From contig JAGYJR010000010.1 in NCBI GenBank assembly GCA_018401995.1, forward strand, positions 1 through 64,000: DNA of 64,000 nucleotides, written 5' to 3'. Positions 25,688 to 34,644 of the stretch are shown here, one piece after another. The notes below the pieces were generated by a model, which was given only the letters and a program-made list of their open reading frames with translations, ran no database searches and was not told the origin of the DNA. This DNA comes from Flavobacterium sp. Its GTDB lineage: Bacteria; Bacteroidota; Bacteroidia; Flavobacteriales; Flavobacteriaceae. The position numbers and the translations under genes are program-made. How positions within the stretch are numbered: position 1 is the first letter of the stretch; every line of letters starts with the position of its first letter.

Positions 25688-26596
25688 ATGGAAAACATCC
25701 TACTTTTATTTTTGTGTTTGCTTTTTGGTGTTGCGCTCCAAAAAGTGCCGCAATTTCCAAAAAATGCCTACCAAAGTTTGAACCAATACGTCATTTACGT
25801 TTCGCTTCCGGCTTTGGCGTTGTATTATATTCCAAAAATCACGATTTCATTGGCGTTGCTTTATCCGTTAGGAATTGCTTGGTTGGGATTCGGACTTTCT
25901 TTTGTGTTTTTTTACGCTTTGGGAACCTATTTCAAATGGTCGAAAAAATTAACGGGTTGTTTGATTTTAACTGCTGGTTTGAGCAATACGTCATTCGTAG
26001 GATTTCCTATAATTGAAGCTTTATATGGCGCGGAAGGATTAAAAACCGCCATAATTGTAGACCAACCAGGTTCATTCGTTGTAGTAACTACTTTAGGAAT
26101 TTTAGTAGCTGCCAGTTTTTCAAGAGGCAATTTGAGTACTTCTGAAATTCTGATGAAAATTGTAAAGTTTCCACCTTTTATCGCTTTCACAATTGCATTA
26201 TTTTTTACGATTTTTTCTTTTGAATTTCCCAATGCTTTACAAAACGCTTTCTTACGAATTGGAAATACGGTAACGCCAGTAGCATTGGTAGCTGTTGGTT
26301 TGCAATTAAAAATTGACAAGAAGAGTAAACATTGGTCTTTTTTAGGTTTGGGATTGTTTTTCAAACTGCTCATAATGCCCGCATTTTTCTATCTGTTATA
26401 CAAAATAATTTTAGGAGGAAATGGCTTAGAAATCAACGTTTCCATTCTAGAATCAGCGATGGCACCAATGATTACAGGAACTATTTTAGCTGCGAATTAT
26501 GGTTTAAAACCCAAATTAAGTAGTATGATGGTTGGTGTTGGCATTCCGTTGTCTTTGGTTACTGTTGCTTTTTGGTATTTTGTTTTGAAGTTGTAA
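25688..26596 (+). CDS. AEC family transporter
   Basis: 302 aa. About ten membrane helices with little loop sequence. The family segments NAYQSLNQYVIYVSLPALAL (helix 2), GLSNTSFVGFPIIEALYGAE and the C-terminal LESAMAPMITGTILAANYGL match the auxin efflux carrier / malonate-transporter family. Bacterial members export or import dicarboxylates or amino acid-like molecules; the substrate is not predictable. The start ATG 25688 is followed at once by a hydrophobic segment. It is divergent from meaB. Confidence 0.9.
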   Translation: MENILLLFLCLLFGVALQKVPQFPKNAYQSLNQYVIYVSLPALALYYIPKITISLALLYPLGIAWLGFGLSFVFFYALGTYFKWSKKLTGCLILTAGLSNTSFVGFPIIEALYGAEGLKTAIIVDQPGSFVVVTTLGILVAASFSRGNLSTSEILMKIVKFPPFIAFTIALFFTIFSFEFPNALQNAFLRIGNTVTPVALVAVGLQLKIDKKSKHWSFLGLGLFFKLLIMPAFFYLLYKIILGGNGLEINVSILESAMAPMITGTILAANYGLKPKLSSMMVGVGIPLSLVTVAFWYFVLKL

Positions 26597-26599
26597 CAC

Positions 26600-26725
26600 A
26601 AAGTCTCACAAAGTTCAACACGAAGTTTCACAAAGAGTCTTCAAGCCTTTGCGATTTAGGGGCTAAAAAAATCTGTGTTAATCCGTTTAATCTGTGTCAT
26701 CCGCGTTCCAAAATAAAATAGTAAA
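26600..26725. repeat. Bacteroidetes-type spacer repeat
   Basis: CACAAAGT-type degenerate tandem units (about 26600-26640) are followed by AATCTGTGTTAATCCGTTTA and then ATCTGTGTCATCCGCG. This sequence type is a familiar intergenic repeat in Bacteroidetes genomes. It is seen once here. Confidence 0.5.
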
Positions 26726-26766
26726 ATAGTAACGATTTATTTATATTTACACTTCAATTCCATACT

Positions 26767-28165
26767 ATGAATCCTGAAATTATTAACCAACTTCAAGCTA
26801 TTGTTGGACCGAATTATATTTTTACCGACGTTTCCACAAGAACGGATTATGGACATGACGAAACGGAAGATTTGAATTTTCCGCCGCAAGTCGTGGTGAA
26901 ACCAGCAACAACGGAAGAAGTCGCGCAAATTCTAAAGATTTCCAATACATATAAAATTCCAACGGTTCCTATTGGTGGAAGAACGGGTTTGAGTGGTGGT
27001 GCTTTATCGATTTATGGTGGTATTGCAATTTCGATGGAGCGTTTCAATAAAATTTTGGAAATTGACGAGAAAAATCTTCAAGTTACTACCGAACCTGGTG
27101 TAATTACGCAAGTTTTACGTGAAACAGTTGCCGAAAAAGGCTTGTTTTATCCTGTAGACCCTAGTAGTATGGGAAGTTGTTTCATTGGCGGAAATATTGC
27201 GGAAAATTCGGGTGGCGCTAGAGCTTTGAAATATGGTGTGACCAAAGATTATGTGCTGAATTTAGAAGTTGTTTTACCAACAGGCGATATCATTTGGACA
27301 GGAGCCAATACGTTGAAAAACTCAACCGGTTATAATTTGACACAGTTACTAGTTGGTAGCGAAGGAACTTTGGGAATTGTTACTAAAATTGTCTTGAAAT
27401 TATTGCCTCAAAATAAGCATAATGTGTTGCTTTTGGTTCCGTTTTATAAAGCGGAGCAAGCTTGTGAAGCGGTTTCGGCTATTTTTAGAGCGGGAATTAC
27501 GCCAAGTGCTTTGGAATTCATGGAACGCGATGCTATCGATTGGACATTGCGCTACATTGACGGCGTAAATATAGAAATTAAGGAAAATATTGCAGCTCAT
27601 TTGTTAATTGAAGTGGATGGGAATTATCCTGAAATTTTGATGCAAGAAGCGGAACAAATTTTGCAAGTGGTCGAACAATTTGAAATTGATGAGGTTTTAT
27701 TTGCCGATACAGAAGAACAGAAAAATGCTTTGTGGAAAATGCGTAGAGCAGTAGGTGAAGCTGTAAAATCGAATTCGGTTTATAAGGAAGAAGATACGGT
27801 TGGTTCCAAGGTATGAATTGCCAAAATTATTACATGGTATCAAAGCAATTGGGAAGAAATATGGCTTTCATTCGGTGTGTTATGGTCATGCGGGCGATGG
27901 CAATTTACACGTAAACATCATCAAAGGCGAAATGAGTTGACAGTTTTCAATCTGAATGCCGAAGTTCCCAGTTATCATGATTTTTGAATTGACGGTACAA
28001 TTAAAAGGAACGTTATCTGGCGAACACGGCATTGGTTTGGTGCAAAAAAACTATATGGATATTGCGTTTTCCAAAGTGCATTTGGAATTAATGGAACGCA
28101 TCAAAGCCATTTTTGACCCTAATAATGTATTAAATCCAGGGAAGATTTTTCCTGATGGGGAATGA
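26767..28165 (+). pseudogene. FAD-linked oxidase (GlcD/D-lactate dehydrogenase-like), frameshifted
   Basis: The first 349 codons are intact: an FAD-binding PCMH domain (PPQVVVKPATTEEVAQILKI, VPIGGRTGLSGGALSIYGG, PGVITQVLRETVAEKGLFYP, GSCFIGGNIAENSGGARALK) and the start of the cap domain. At about 27800 one extra base shifts the frame. The next frame reads RYELPKLLHGIKAIGKKYGF and GHAGDGNLHVNIIKGEMS, then stops. After several more indels (27935-27975) the original type of sequence returns with GTLSGEHGIGLVQKNYMDIA to the normal C-terminus FDPNNVLNPGKIFPDGE. All family parts are therefore present but out of frame. It is either a recently broken gene or poor sequence. Confidence 0.85.
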
Positions 28166-28643
28166 TTTTTAATATAAAAATCAACTTTTTTAAAACCTAA
28201 TTTCATATAGCCACTTTCCATTTCCATCTCAATAAATAATAATTCATTTTTATATAAACAGTTTAACTCATCTTTTTTCCTTTATCATCAATCAGTATTA
28301 TTTTATTATTAGGGTTTGTCAAATTGATATTTACCTTTCTTTATAGTATCCATTGTTGAAAATTCATAATAAAATTACCTTTGTCATCAAAAATAAGTTA
28401 TTGAAAAGATTAACATATTTATTACTTTTTAAAATTATCAGCTTCATTTTTACGTAAAGAATTCATAATAAATTGAATCAGTAATTTCTGTATTATAATA
28501 GACAATTTCATCTTCATAAGAAATTACTTTCCAGCTTCCTTCTTTCATTTCTCTTGTGATTGACAATTAAACTTAGGACTACTAAAATTAAAAAGAAAAC
28601 TCTTATATCCTTTCGCTATTTTTAAATTAAAATTTAAGTTCAT
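28166..28643 (-). pseudogene. Decayed small gene, perhaps lipocalin-like
   Basis: Read leftward from ATG 28643, short frame fragments are recognisable: EMKEGSWKVISYEDEIVYYN, then TEITDSIYYEFF, then FFDDKGNFIMNFQQW, then NPNNKIILIDDKGKK, then FKKVDFYIK. They succeed each other in protein-like order across several frame changes and stops. The GSWKVISYED start resembles small lipocalin-like lipoproteins. No intact frame exceeds a few dozen codons. It is contiguous with the damaged end of the FAD oxidase gene. Confidence 0.45.
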
Positions 28644-28659
28644 TTTGTTGAAAATTATT

Positions 28660-29061
28660 TTACTTCCCCAAAAACTCCACCAAATTCGCATCCGCATTTT
28701 TGAACGTTGGTGGTTGTTCGATGATGTTGGCGATGCGTTTTTTGTTTAATTTCATGGTAATGTCCGCTTCCGTAGTAAATAACAAAGCAGTTAAAAACGG
28801 ATTGTTGATATGCGGAATTAGCTCAGCTTCTAAATCGGCTAAATCGCAAATTTTTACCAACTCTTGTTTTTCGGTAGTGTAAATTTTATACGTCATGTTC
28901 AACTTTAGTACGTTGTCTTCTACTATAGTTTTTACGTAAATGTTTTGTAATTCGGGTTTTCCTACGGTTTTGGCTAATGTTAGTTTGGCAAAAGTGCCAT
29001 TGGCAATACTAGCTCTAACTTGGTTGAAAAACTCGGTATAAGTGATGTTATTTTCGTTCAT
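28660..29061 (-). CDS. Conserved hypothetical protein
   Basis: 133 aa, soluble, no signal peptide. Segments: ITYTEFFNQVRASIANGTFA, LQNIYVKTIVEDNVLKLNMT, then a C-terminal LNKKRIANIIEQPPTFKNAD. I do not recognise a named family. The gene begins 1 bp after the stop of the preceding exported protein gene (29063-29635), so the two are probably cotranscribed and translationally coupled. Confidence 0.65.
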   Translation of the reverse strand: MNENNITYTEFFNQVRASIANGTFAKLTLAKTVGKPELQNIYVKTIVEDNVLKLNMTYKIYTTEKQELVKICDLADLEAELIPHINNPFLTALLFTTEADITMKLNKKRIANIIEQPPTFKNADANLVEFLGK

Positions 29062-29062
29062 G

Positions 29063-29635
29063 TTACAATCCTAAAGCTTTTTTGGTTTCTTCATCAAAAA
29101 TCATTGCGAACAAACGATTTTCTTTGTCTTTGTTTAGAAATTTCCATTTGTTGTTGGTCACTTCATCCGCTACAGCAATTAATGTTGCGCGTAATTTGAT
29201 GGTAAAAGAATTGGTAGCTTCGTCAAACGTAACCTCTGTTGCGTCCATCGAGGTTTTGAAAATATCTATCATCATGTTTACGTCATCACCCATAGGTTCT
29301 ACAAAAGTCATTCGCATTACATTGTCGTGATCAATCATACAAAAGCTTTTCTTACCAATTTTTTTAATTTCACCAAAAGTAAAGTTAGGAGTAGTTTCCA
29401 CCATTTTGATAGCAAATTGCTCGGTTTCCATCATTTGCTCCATCATTTGTTTCATTTGCTCTCTTGGAATAATATCAAAAACTTTTGGATACGTAGTTTC
29501 AAAAATAGCGTCATAATTCATGCTTGCTCCAGCTTTGTAGGCTTTTAAAGCTTCTACTTTCAATACATTCATGTCTTGCGCCACAACGGAGCTAATAGCT
29601 AGAAAGCATATGATAATAAGGGATTTCAATTTCAT
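29063..29635 (-). CDS. Exported conserved hypothetical protein
   Basis: 190 aa. The signal peptide MKLKSLIIICFLAISSVVAQ ends in a good VAQ cleavage site. The mature part is mostly helical at first (IPREQMKQMMEQMMETEQFA) and then beta-like (FTFGEIKKIGKKSFCMIDHD, FTIKLRATLIAVADEVTNNK). This resembles small periplasmic proteins of Flavobacteriaceae without assigned function. Expression is likely from an exact -7 box (TATCTTTG read leftward) at 29661-29668. Confidence 0.7.
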   Translation of the reverse strand: MKLKSLIIICFLAISSVVAQDMNVLKVEALKAYKAGASMNYDAIFETTYPKVFDIIPREQMKQMMEQMMETEQFAIKMVETTPNFTFGEIKKIGKKSFCMIDHDNVMRMTFVEPMGDDVNMMIDIFKTSMDATEVTFDEATNSFTIKLRATLIAVADEVTNNKWKFLNKDKENRLFAMIFDEETKKALGL

Positions 29636-29660
29636 AGTGTTTATTTTTATGTAGAATTAC

Positions 29661-29668
29661 CAAAGATA
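29661..29668 (-). promoter_or_regulatory. -7 box for the exported protein operon
   Basis: Read leftward it is TATCTTTG, exact TAnnTTTG, 26 bp before the ATG at 29635. It overlaps the terminator of the upstream small gene. Confidence 0.55.
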
Positions 29669-29699
29669 AAAAATCCCCAACTACTTATCATAGTTGAGG
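29667..29699 (-). terminator. Terminator of the small Lys-rich gene
   Basis: CCCCAACTA (29675-29683) pairs with TAGTTGAGG (29691-29699, one mismatch). Leftward it is followed by a T-run (A-run 29667-29673 on the plus strand). Its position supports the small gene upstream as an independent unit. Confidence 0.65.
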
Positions 29700-29707
29700 A
29701 GAAATAT

Positions 29708-29818
29708 TTAATCTCTTTTAGGTGTATTTTTCTTTTGTCGTTTGTCTTCTTTCTTTTCTTTGGCCGTTTTTAACGGTTCTTTTTTTGCTGTTTTCTTAGC
29801 ATCTTGACTTTTTGCCAT
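29708..29818 (-). CDS. Small Lys-rich protein (36 aa)
   Basis: 36 codons from ATG 29818 to TAA 29708. The protein starts MAKSQDAKKTAKKEPLKTAK and ends KKNTPKRD. About half the residues are Lys or Arg. The start, clean frame and following terminator support a real gene. I recall similar short Lys-rich proteins near this start in other Flavobacterium genomes. A nucleic-acid or ribosome role is only a guess. It is easily missed by gene finders because of its length. Confidence 0.6.
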   Translation of the reverse strand: MAKSQDAKKTAKKEPLKTAKEKKEDKRQKKNTPKRD

Positions 29819-29879
29819 ATTTTCTATGATTTATTTTAGTAAATATAGTGAATTTTATTCGTTTATTTTGTTTCAGGTT

Positions 29880-29940
29880 TCAAGTCTCAAATTGATTTTT
29901 GTATTTGTTCTTGAGCTTGAACTTGATTTTTGACCTTGTC
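29880..29940. repeat. CTTGAACTTG-type spacer repeat
   Basis: Contains TTTCAAGTCTCAAATTG and TTCTTGAGCTTGAACTTGAT, the same degenerate family as at 21965-22015 and 58690-58870. Confidence 0.45.
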
Positions 29941-29950
29941 TCACATTAAT

Positions 29951-29992
29951 AAAAAATCCCTAACTACTTTTCAGTAACTAGGGATGTTTTTA
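29951..29992 (-). terminator. Terminator of secA
   Basis: ATCCCTA (29956-29962) pairs with TAGGGAT (29979-29985), with further partial pairing inside. Leftward it is followed by a T-run (plus-strand A-run at 29950-29956). Confidence 0.65.
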
Positions 29993-30008
29993 TTTAGTAA
30001 GTTTTAGT

Positions 30009-33000
30009 TTATTCGTTAACCAAAACCCATTCGCCAGAAGCTATCATGCTTTCAGCCTTTTTGTATTTCATGGTTTCGCTTTTGCCACTCATTACGTGTT
30101 TGATTGTAACGGTGTCATTACGATTGATTTTTGGCATTTCACGCGTAATCGTTTCTGTTACTTGCGGACGATTTTGTGTTTGTGCTCCTGCTTCTCTGTT
30201 ACGAGAGGCTAATTCATCCGAATTTAAAACTTCCTCTTTAGTTTCAGTGTAATTTACTTTTTGTTTTACTTCTTTTGCTTCGCTAATTTCATTTGGATTT
30301 TGCGAAGGTAAATCACCTTTAAACAAGAACGAAATTACTTCTTTATTTACGCCATCCATCATGCGTTTGAACAAATTGAAAGCTTCAAATTTGTAAATTA
30401 ACAAAGGATCTTTTTGCTCATGAACCGCCAACTGAACCGATTGTTTCAATTCGTCCATTTTGCGTAAATGTTTTTTCCAAGCTTCGTCAATAATTGCCAA
30501 AGAAACGTTTTTCTCGAAATCGGTAATTAAGGATTTGGCTTCGGTTTGGTATGCTTTTTCTAAATTGGTAACAATATTCAGCGATTTGATTCCATCAGTA
30601 AACGGAACTACAATTCGCTCGTATTGACCATTGTTAGTTTCGTAAACATTTTTGATAATTGGGAACGCTTCGGCTGCATTTCTAGCAGTTTTATCTTCAT
30701 AATGTGCTAAAACGGCTTTGTATGTTTTTCCAACGATATCCTTTTCTTGTAATTTTCCAAATTCCGCTTCCGTAACTGGTGCGCTAATTGAGAAATAACG
30801 AATCAATTCGAATTCGTAGTTTTTGTAATCACCTGCTAATTTGTTGTTTTGAACGATTAACTCGCAAGTATCATACATCATATTCGCGATATCCACTTTC
30901 AAACGTTCTCCATGTAAAGCATGACGACGACGTTTGTAAACGACTTCACGTTGCGCATTCATCACGTCATCGTATTCCAATAAACGTTTACGAACACCAA
31001 AGTTGTTTTCTTCTACTTTTTTCTGTGCTCTTTCAATAGATTTAGTCATCATCGAGTGTTGGATAACTTCTCCTTCTTTCAAGCCCATTCTATCCATTAC
31101 TTTTGCTACTCTATCTGAACCAAATAAACGCATTAAGTTATCTTCCAATGATACATAGAACTGCGAACTTCCCACATCACCTTGACGACCTGCACGACCA
31201 CGCAACTGGCGATCCACACGACGCGAATCGTGACGTTCTGTTCCAATAATAGCCAAACCACCTGCTTTTTTAACTTCGTCAGAAAGTTTGATATCGGTAC
31301 CACGACCAGCCATATTGGTTGCGATTGTTACTACGCCAGGTTTTCCAGCCTCGGCAACAATTTCAGCTTCACTCTTATGCATTTTGGCATTCAAAACATT
31401 ATGGTTGATGCCGCGCATTTTAAGCATTCGACTCAATAATTCAGAAATTTCTACTGAAGTAGTACCAATTAAAACTGGACGACCTGAGTTTGATAATTGA
31501 ACAACATCTTCAATAACCGCATTGAATTTTTCGCGAACGGTTCTATAAATTAAATCATCTTTGTCTTTTCTTGCAATTGGACGGTTTGTTGGTATTTCAA
31601 CTACATCTAATTTATAAATTTCCCAAAATTCACCAGCTTCAGTAACAGCAGTTCCTGTCATACCTGCTAGTTTGTTGTACATACGGAAATAATTTTGAAG
31701 CGTTACAGTAGCAAAAGTTTGTGTAGCTGCTTCAATTTTTACGTTTTCTTTAGCCTCAATCGCTTGGTGTAAACCGTCTGAATAACGACGACCATCCATA
31801 ATACGACCGGTTTGTTCGTCAACAATCATGACTTTGTTGTCCATGATTACGTATTCCGTATCTTTTTCAAACAAAGTATACGCTTTCAGCAATTGTGTTA
31901 ACGTATGAATTCTTTCAGCTTTGATAGAGAAATCTTTGTATAATTCTTCTCTTTTTTCAGCTTCTTCCTCTGTAGAAAGTTGTAGTTTTTCAATTTTAGC
32001 GATTTCTGTTCCAATGTCTGGTAAAACAAAGAAACTTTCGTCAGTATCTTGAGAAAGGAATTTAATTCCGTTATCAGTTAATTCTACTTGATTGTTTTTT
32101 TCTTCGATAACAAAGTATAGTGCCTCATCAATTTTTGGCATTTCTCTGTTGTTATCTTGCATATAGAAGTTTTCGGTTTTTTGCAACAATTGCTTAATTC
32201 CTTCTTCTGATAAGAATTTGATTAACGCTTTGCTTTTTGGTAAGGCTCTGTGCGAACGCAACAAATAAAATCCACCGTCTTTGGCATTTCCTTCTTTAAT
32301 TAAACGTTTCGCTTCTGTTAAACATTCTGTAGCAATTTTACGTTGTAAAGTCACAAGGTTGTCTACTTTTGGTTTTAGTTCATTGAACTCATGACGATCA
32401 CCTTGAGGAACTGGACCAGAAATAATTAATGGTGTACGAGCATCATCAATTAAAACAGAGTCAACTTCATCCACAATAGCGTAGTTGTGTTTTCTTTGAA
32501 CCAAATCTTCTGGCGAATGCGCCATATTATCACGTAAATAGTCAAAACCAAATTCGTTATTGGTTCCATACGTGATATCAGCTTCATATGCTTTTCTTCT
32601 TGCAGCTGTATTTGGTTGGTGATTATCAATACAATCAACCGTTAAACCGTGAAATTCGAAAATTGGAGCTTTCCACGTACTATCACGACGTGCTAAGTAA
32701 TCATTTACCGTTACTAAGTGTACGCCATTTCCAGTTAAAGCATTCAAATACAATGGAAGTGTTGCTACCAATGTTTTACCTTCTCCGGTTTGCATTTCGG
32801 CAATTTTACCTTGATGAAGAACCACACCACCAATTAACTGTACATCATAGTGAATCATATCCCAAGTGATGGCTTTTCCAGCAGCATCCCAAGAGTTTGC
32901 CCAAACAGCGTTATCACCTTCTATAGTGATGTATGATTTTGAAGCAGATAATTCACGGTCTTTTGGAGAAGCTGTTACAGTGATATGTGTATTTTCTTTG

Positions 33001-33368
33001 AATCGACGTGCTGTTTCTTTTAATACCGCAAATGCTTCAGGAAGAATATCGTTTAATACTTTTTCTGAAATTTCGTACGCTTCTTTTTCAATTGTATCGA
33101 TTTGTGCGTAAATGTCTTCACGCAAATCAATATCAGATGTTTGTTCAGCATCTTGTTTTAAAGAAGCAATTTTTGCGTCTTTTTCAGCACGAGCGTCTTT
33201 TATCGTTTTTTTGAAAAATTCGGTTTTAGCTCTTAACTCATCATGAGAAAGCGCTTGTAAAGCCGATTCAAAAGTTTTTACTTTGTTAATAAGCGGTTTG
33301 ATGGCTTTGATATCTTTTTCAGATTTATCGCCTACAAATGCTTTTAATATGGAATTAATTAAACTCAT
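30009..33368 (-). CDS. secA: Preprotein translocase ATPase SecA
   Basis: 1119 aa, longer than the 901 aa of E. coli and usual for Bacteroidetes because of insertions (for example between residues about 330 and 520). It drives Sec export at the inner membrane. Walker A is MQTGEGKTLVATLP. DEAD-type motif II is DEVDSVLIDDARTPLIIS. Motif V/VI regions are VVTIATNMAGRGTDI and DRQLRGRAGRQGD. The helical scaffold (KSIERAQKKVEENNFGVRKR) follows. The C-terminus ends KAESMIASGEWVLVNE and lacks the cysteine-rich zinc motif that binds SecB in Proteobacteria. It is a single-gene unit. Confidence 0.97.
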   Translation of the reverse strand: MSLINSILKAFVGDKSEKDIKAIKPLINKVKTFESALQALSHDELRAKTEFFKKTIKDARAEKDAKIASLKQDAEQTSDIDLREDIYAQIDTIEKEAYEISEKVLNDILPEAFAVLKETARRFKENTHITVTASPKDRELSASKSYITIEGDNAVWANSWDAAGKAITWDMIHYDVQLIGGVVLHQGKIAEMQTGEGKTLVATLPLYLNALTGNGVHLVTVNDYLARRDSTWKAPIFEFHGLTVDCIDNHQPNTAARRKAYEADITYGTNNEFGFDYLRDNMAHSPEDLVQRKHNYAIVDEVDSVLIDDARTPLIISGPVPQGDRHEFNELKPKVDNLVTLQRKIATECLTEAKRLIKEGNAKDGGFYLLRSHRALPKSKALIKFLSEEGIKQLLQKTENFYMQDNNREMPKIDEALYFVIEEKNNQVELTDNGIKFLSQDTDESFFVLPDIGTEIAKIEKLQLSTEEEAEKREELYKDFSIKAERIHTLTQLLKAYTLFEKDTEYVIMDNKVMIVDEQTGRIMDGRRYSDGLHQAIEAKENVKIEAATQTFATVTLQNYFRMYNKLAGMTGTAVTEAGEFWEIYKLDVVEIPTNRPIARKDKDDLIYRTVREKFNAVIEDVVQLSNSGRPVLIGTTSVEISELLSRMLKMRGINHNVLNAKMHKSEAEIVAEAGKPGVVTIATNMAGRGTDIKLSDEVKKAGGLAIIGTERHDSRRVDRQLRGRAGRQGDVGSSQFYVSLEDNLMRLFGSDRVAKVMDRMGLKEGEVIQHSMMTKSIERAQKKVEENNFGVRKRLLEYDDVMNAQREVVYKRRRHALHGERLKVDIANMMYDTCELIVQNNKLAGDYKNYEFELIRYFSISAPVTEAEFGKLQEKDIVGKTYKAVLAHYEDKTARNAAEAFPIIKNVYETNNGQYERIVVPFTDGIKSLNIVTNLEKAYQTEAKSLITDFEKNVSLAIIDEAWKKHLRKMDELKQSVQLAVHEQKDPLLIYKFEAFNLFKRMMDGVNKEVISFLFKGDLPSQNPNEISEAKEVKQKVNYTETKEEVLNSDELASRNREAGAQTQNRPQVTETITREMPKINRNDTVTIKHVMSGKSETMKYKKAESMIASGEWVLVNE

Positions 33369-33410
33369 TAGTTTATTGTTATTTATAGTGTAAATATCGA
33401 CAAAATTACA

Positions 33411-33437
33411 AAAAAAAAGCCTCTAGGTGAGACTTTT
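33411..33437 (-). terminator. Terminator of the DUF2795 gene
   Basis: AAAAGCCTC (33415-33423) pairs with GAGACTTTT (33429-33437, one G-T pair). Leftward it is followed by a T-run. It lies between the DUF2795 gene and secA. Confidence 0.6.
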
Positions 33438-33461
33438 CTAAGGTTGTGTTTTTATCTTTTT

Positions 33462-33683
33462 TTAATACTCATCCTCGTTCCAAAGATAGTCTTCGTCTGT
33501 AGGATAGTCAGGCCAAATTTCTTCCATCAACTCATAAACTTCACCTTCATCTTCTATTGACTGCAAGTTCTCTACTACTTCAAGTGGAGCACCAGTTCTA
33601 ATAGCATAATCGATAAGTTCATCTTTGGTAGCTGGCCAAGGGGCATCACTTAAATAGGATGCTAATTCTAATGTCCAATACAT
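33462..33683 (-). CDS. DUF2795 domain protein
   Basis: 73 aa from ATG 33683 (MYWTLELASYLSDAPWPATK). An ATG at 33710 is in frame, but it lies at the edge of the -7 box (33708-33715) and would precede or coincide with the transcription start. The sequence DELIDYAIRTGAPLEVVENL and the acidic tail WPDYPTDEDYLWNEDEY are the DUF2795 family pattern in Flavobacteria. It is cytoplasmic with unknown function and its own promoter and terminator. Confidence 0.88.
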   Translation of the reverse strand: MYWTLELASYLSDAPWPATKDELIDYAIRTGAPLEVVENLQSIEDEGEVYELMEEIWPDYPTDEDYLWNEDEY

Positions 33684-33707
33684 CTTTATACTGATTTTAG
33701 TTTTATG

Positions 33708-33715
33708 CAAAAATA
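33708..33715 (-). promoter_or_regulatory. -7 box of the DUF2795 gene
   Basis: Read leftward it is TATTTTTG, exact TAnnTTTG. It fixes the transcription start downstream of ATG 33710 and so favours the 33683 start. Confidence 0.6.
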
Positions 33716-33851
33716 AATTTTTAACTTAAAAAGTCAAGTTTTTTTTGATTTATTTTACTATTATTTTTAAGAACGTGTTTTTAGTCGCAGTTTTCAGTCT
33801 CAGTTTTCAGTTAAACCTATTGTTATAAGCCATTTTACCTTTGACTGAAAA

Positions 33852-34421
33852 TTATTTCCTCGGAATCCATTTTACTTCATCCGCGTTCAAATCTTGGGAC
33901 AACTTTCGTGCCAACACAAAAAGATAGTCAGAAAGACGGTTTAAGTAGGTTAATACCTGAACATCTGTCGGTTCTATTTCATGTAAATGCACTGACAAAC
34001 GCTCGGCTCTACGGCAAACACAACGTGCAATATGACAATATGACACGGTAGTGTGACCACCAGGCAATACAAAATGCGTCATTTGAGGTAATTCGGCATC
34101 CATTTTGTCGATTTCAGTTTCTAAATAGGTGATATCTTCGTCTGAAATTCGGTTGATGTTTAATCGTGGTTGACCATTTTTAAGTGTTTCTTTTTCTGGT
34201 GGAGTGGCTAAAATAGCGCCAACAGTAAACAAACGATCTTGGACTTCAATTAAAACAGCTTTGTATAGCGGATTAATATCTTGATCACGAATTAACCCAA
34301 TGTGTGAGTTTAATTCATCAACAGTTCCGTAGCTTTCTATGCGAATATGGTGTTTTGGAACACGTGTACCACCAAAAAGTGCCGTGGTTCCTTTATCTCC
34401 TGTTTTGGTATAAACTTTCAT
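33852..34421 (-). CDS. Cob(I)alamin adenosyltransferase, PduO type
   Basis: 189 aa. It transfers the adenosyl group of ATP to cob(I)alamin to make coenzyme B12. The family N-terminus MKVYTKTGDKGTTALFGGTR with the P-loop-like TKTGDKGTT is present. So are ESYGTVDELNSHIGLIRDQ, CVCRRAERLSVHLHE and the C-terminal YLNRLSDYLFVLARKL. It is a trimeric cytoplasmic enzyme. It fits the other B12-related genes in the window (MeaB, the acyl-CoA carboxylase operon). Upstream is a spacer with a small ORF and repeats. Confidence 0.95.
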   Translation of the reverse strand: MKVYTKTGDKGTTALFGGTRVPKHHIRIESYGTVDELNSHIGLIRDQDINPLYKAVLIEVQDRLFTVGAILATPPEKETLKNGQPRLNINRISDEDITYLETEIDKMDAELPQMTHFVLPGGHTTVSYCHIARCVCRRAERLSVHLHEIEPTDVQVLTYLNRLSDYLFVLARKLSQDLNADEVKWIPRK

Positions 34422-34472
34422 TTTTTATGTTTAAAGCGTTTTATAGATAAATTTTGGAATTTGACTCATTAT

Positions 34473-34604
34473 CTAATCCTCTTGTTTCTTTTTATAGGAT
34501 TTTAATTTGAATGATTTTCTATGATTCAAATTTCTTGACTCTTTCTTTTTGACTAAACGCAAAGCAAGGTACAAAAAAGTTAAAATCGCGATTAGGAAAT
34601 ACAT
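34473..34604 (-). CDS. Small membrane protein (43 aa)
   Basis: 43 codons from ATG 34604 to TAG 34473. One hydrophobic helix (MYFLIAILTFLYLALRLV) is followed by a strongly basic cytoplasmic tail (KKKESRNLNHRKSFKLKSYK). The arrangement of one helix and a positive tail is typical of bona fide small membrane proteins. A near-consensus -7 box (TATCTTTA read leftward) lies upstream. The function is unknown. Confidence 0.5.
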   Translation of the reverse strand: MYFLIAILTFLYLALRLVKKKESRNLNHRKSFKLKSYKKKQED

Positions 34605-34644
34605 TTTTAAAATTTTGGTAAAGATAACCGAAAAAAATCAAGGG

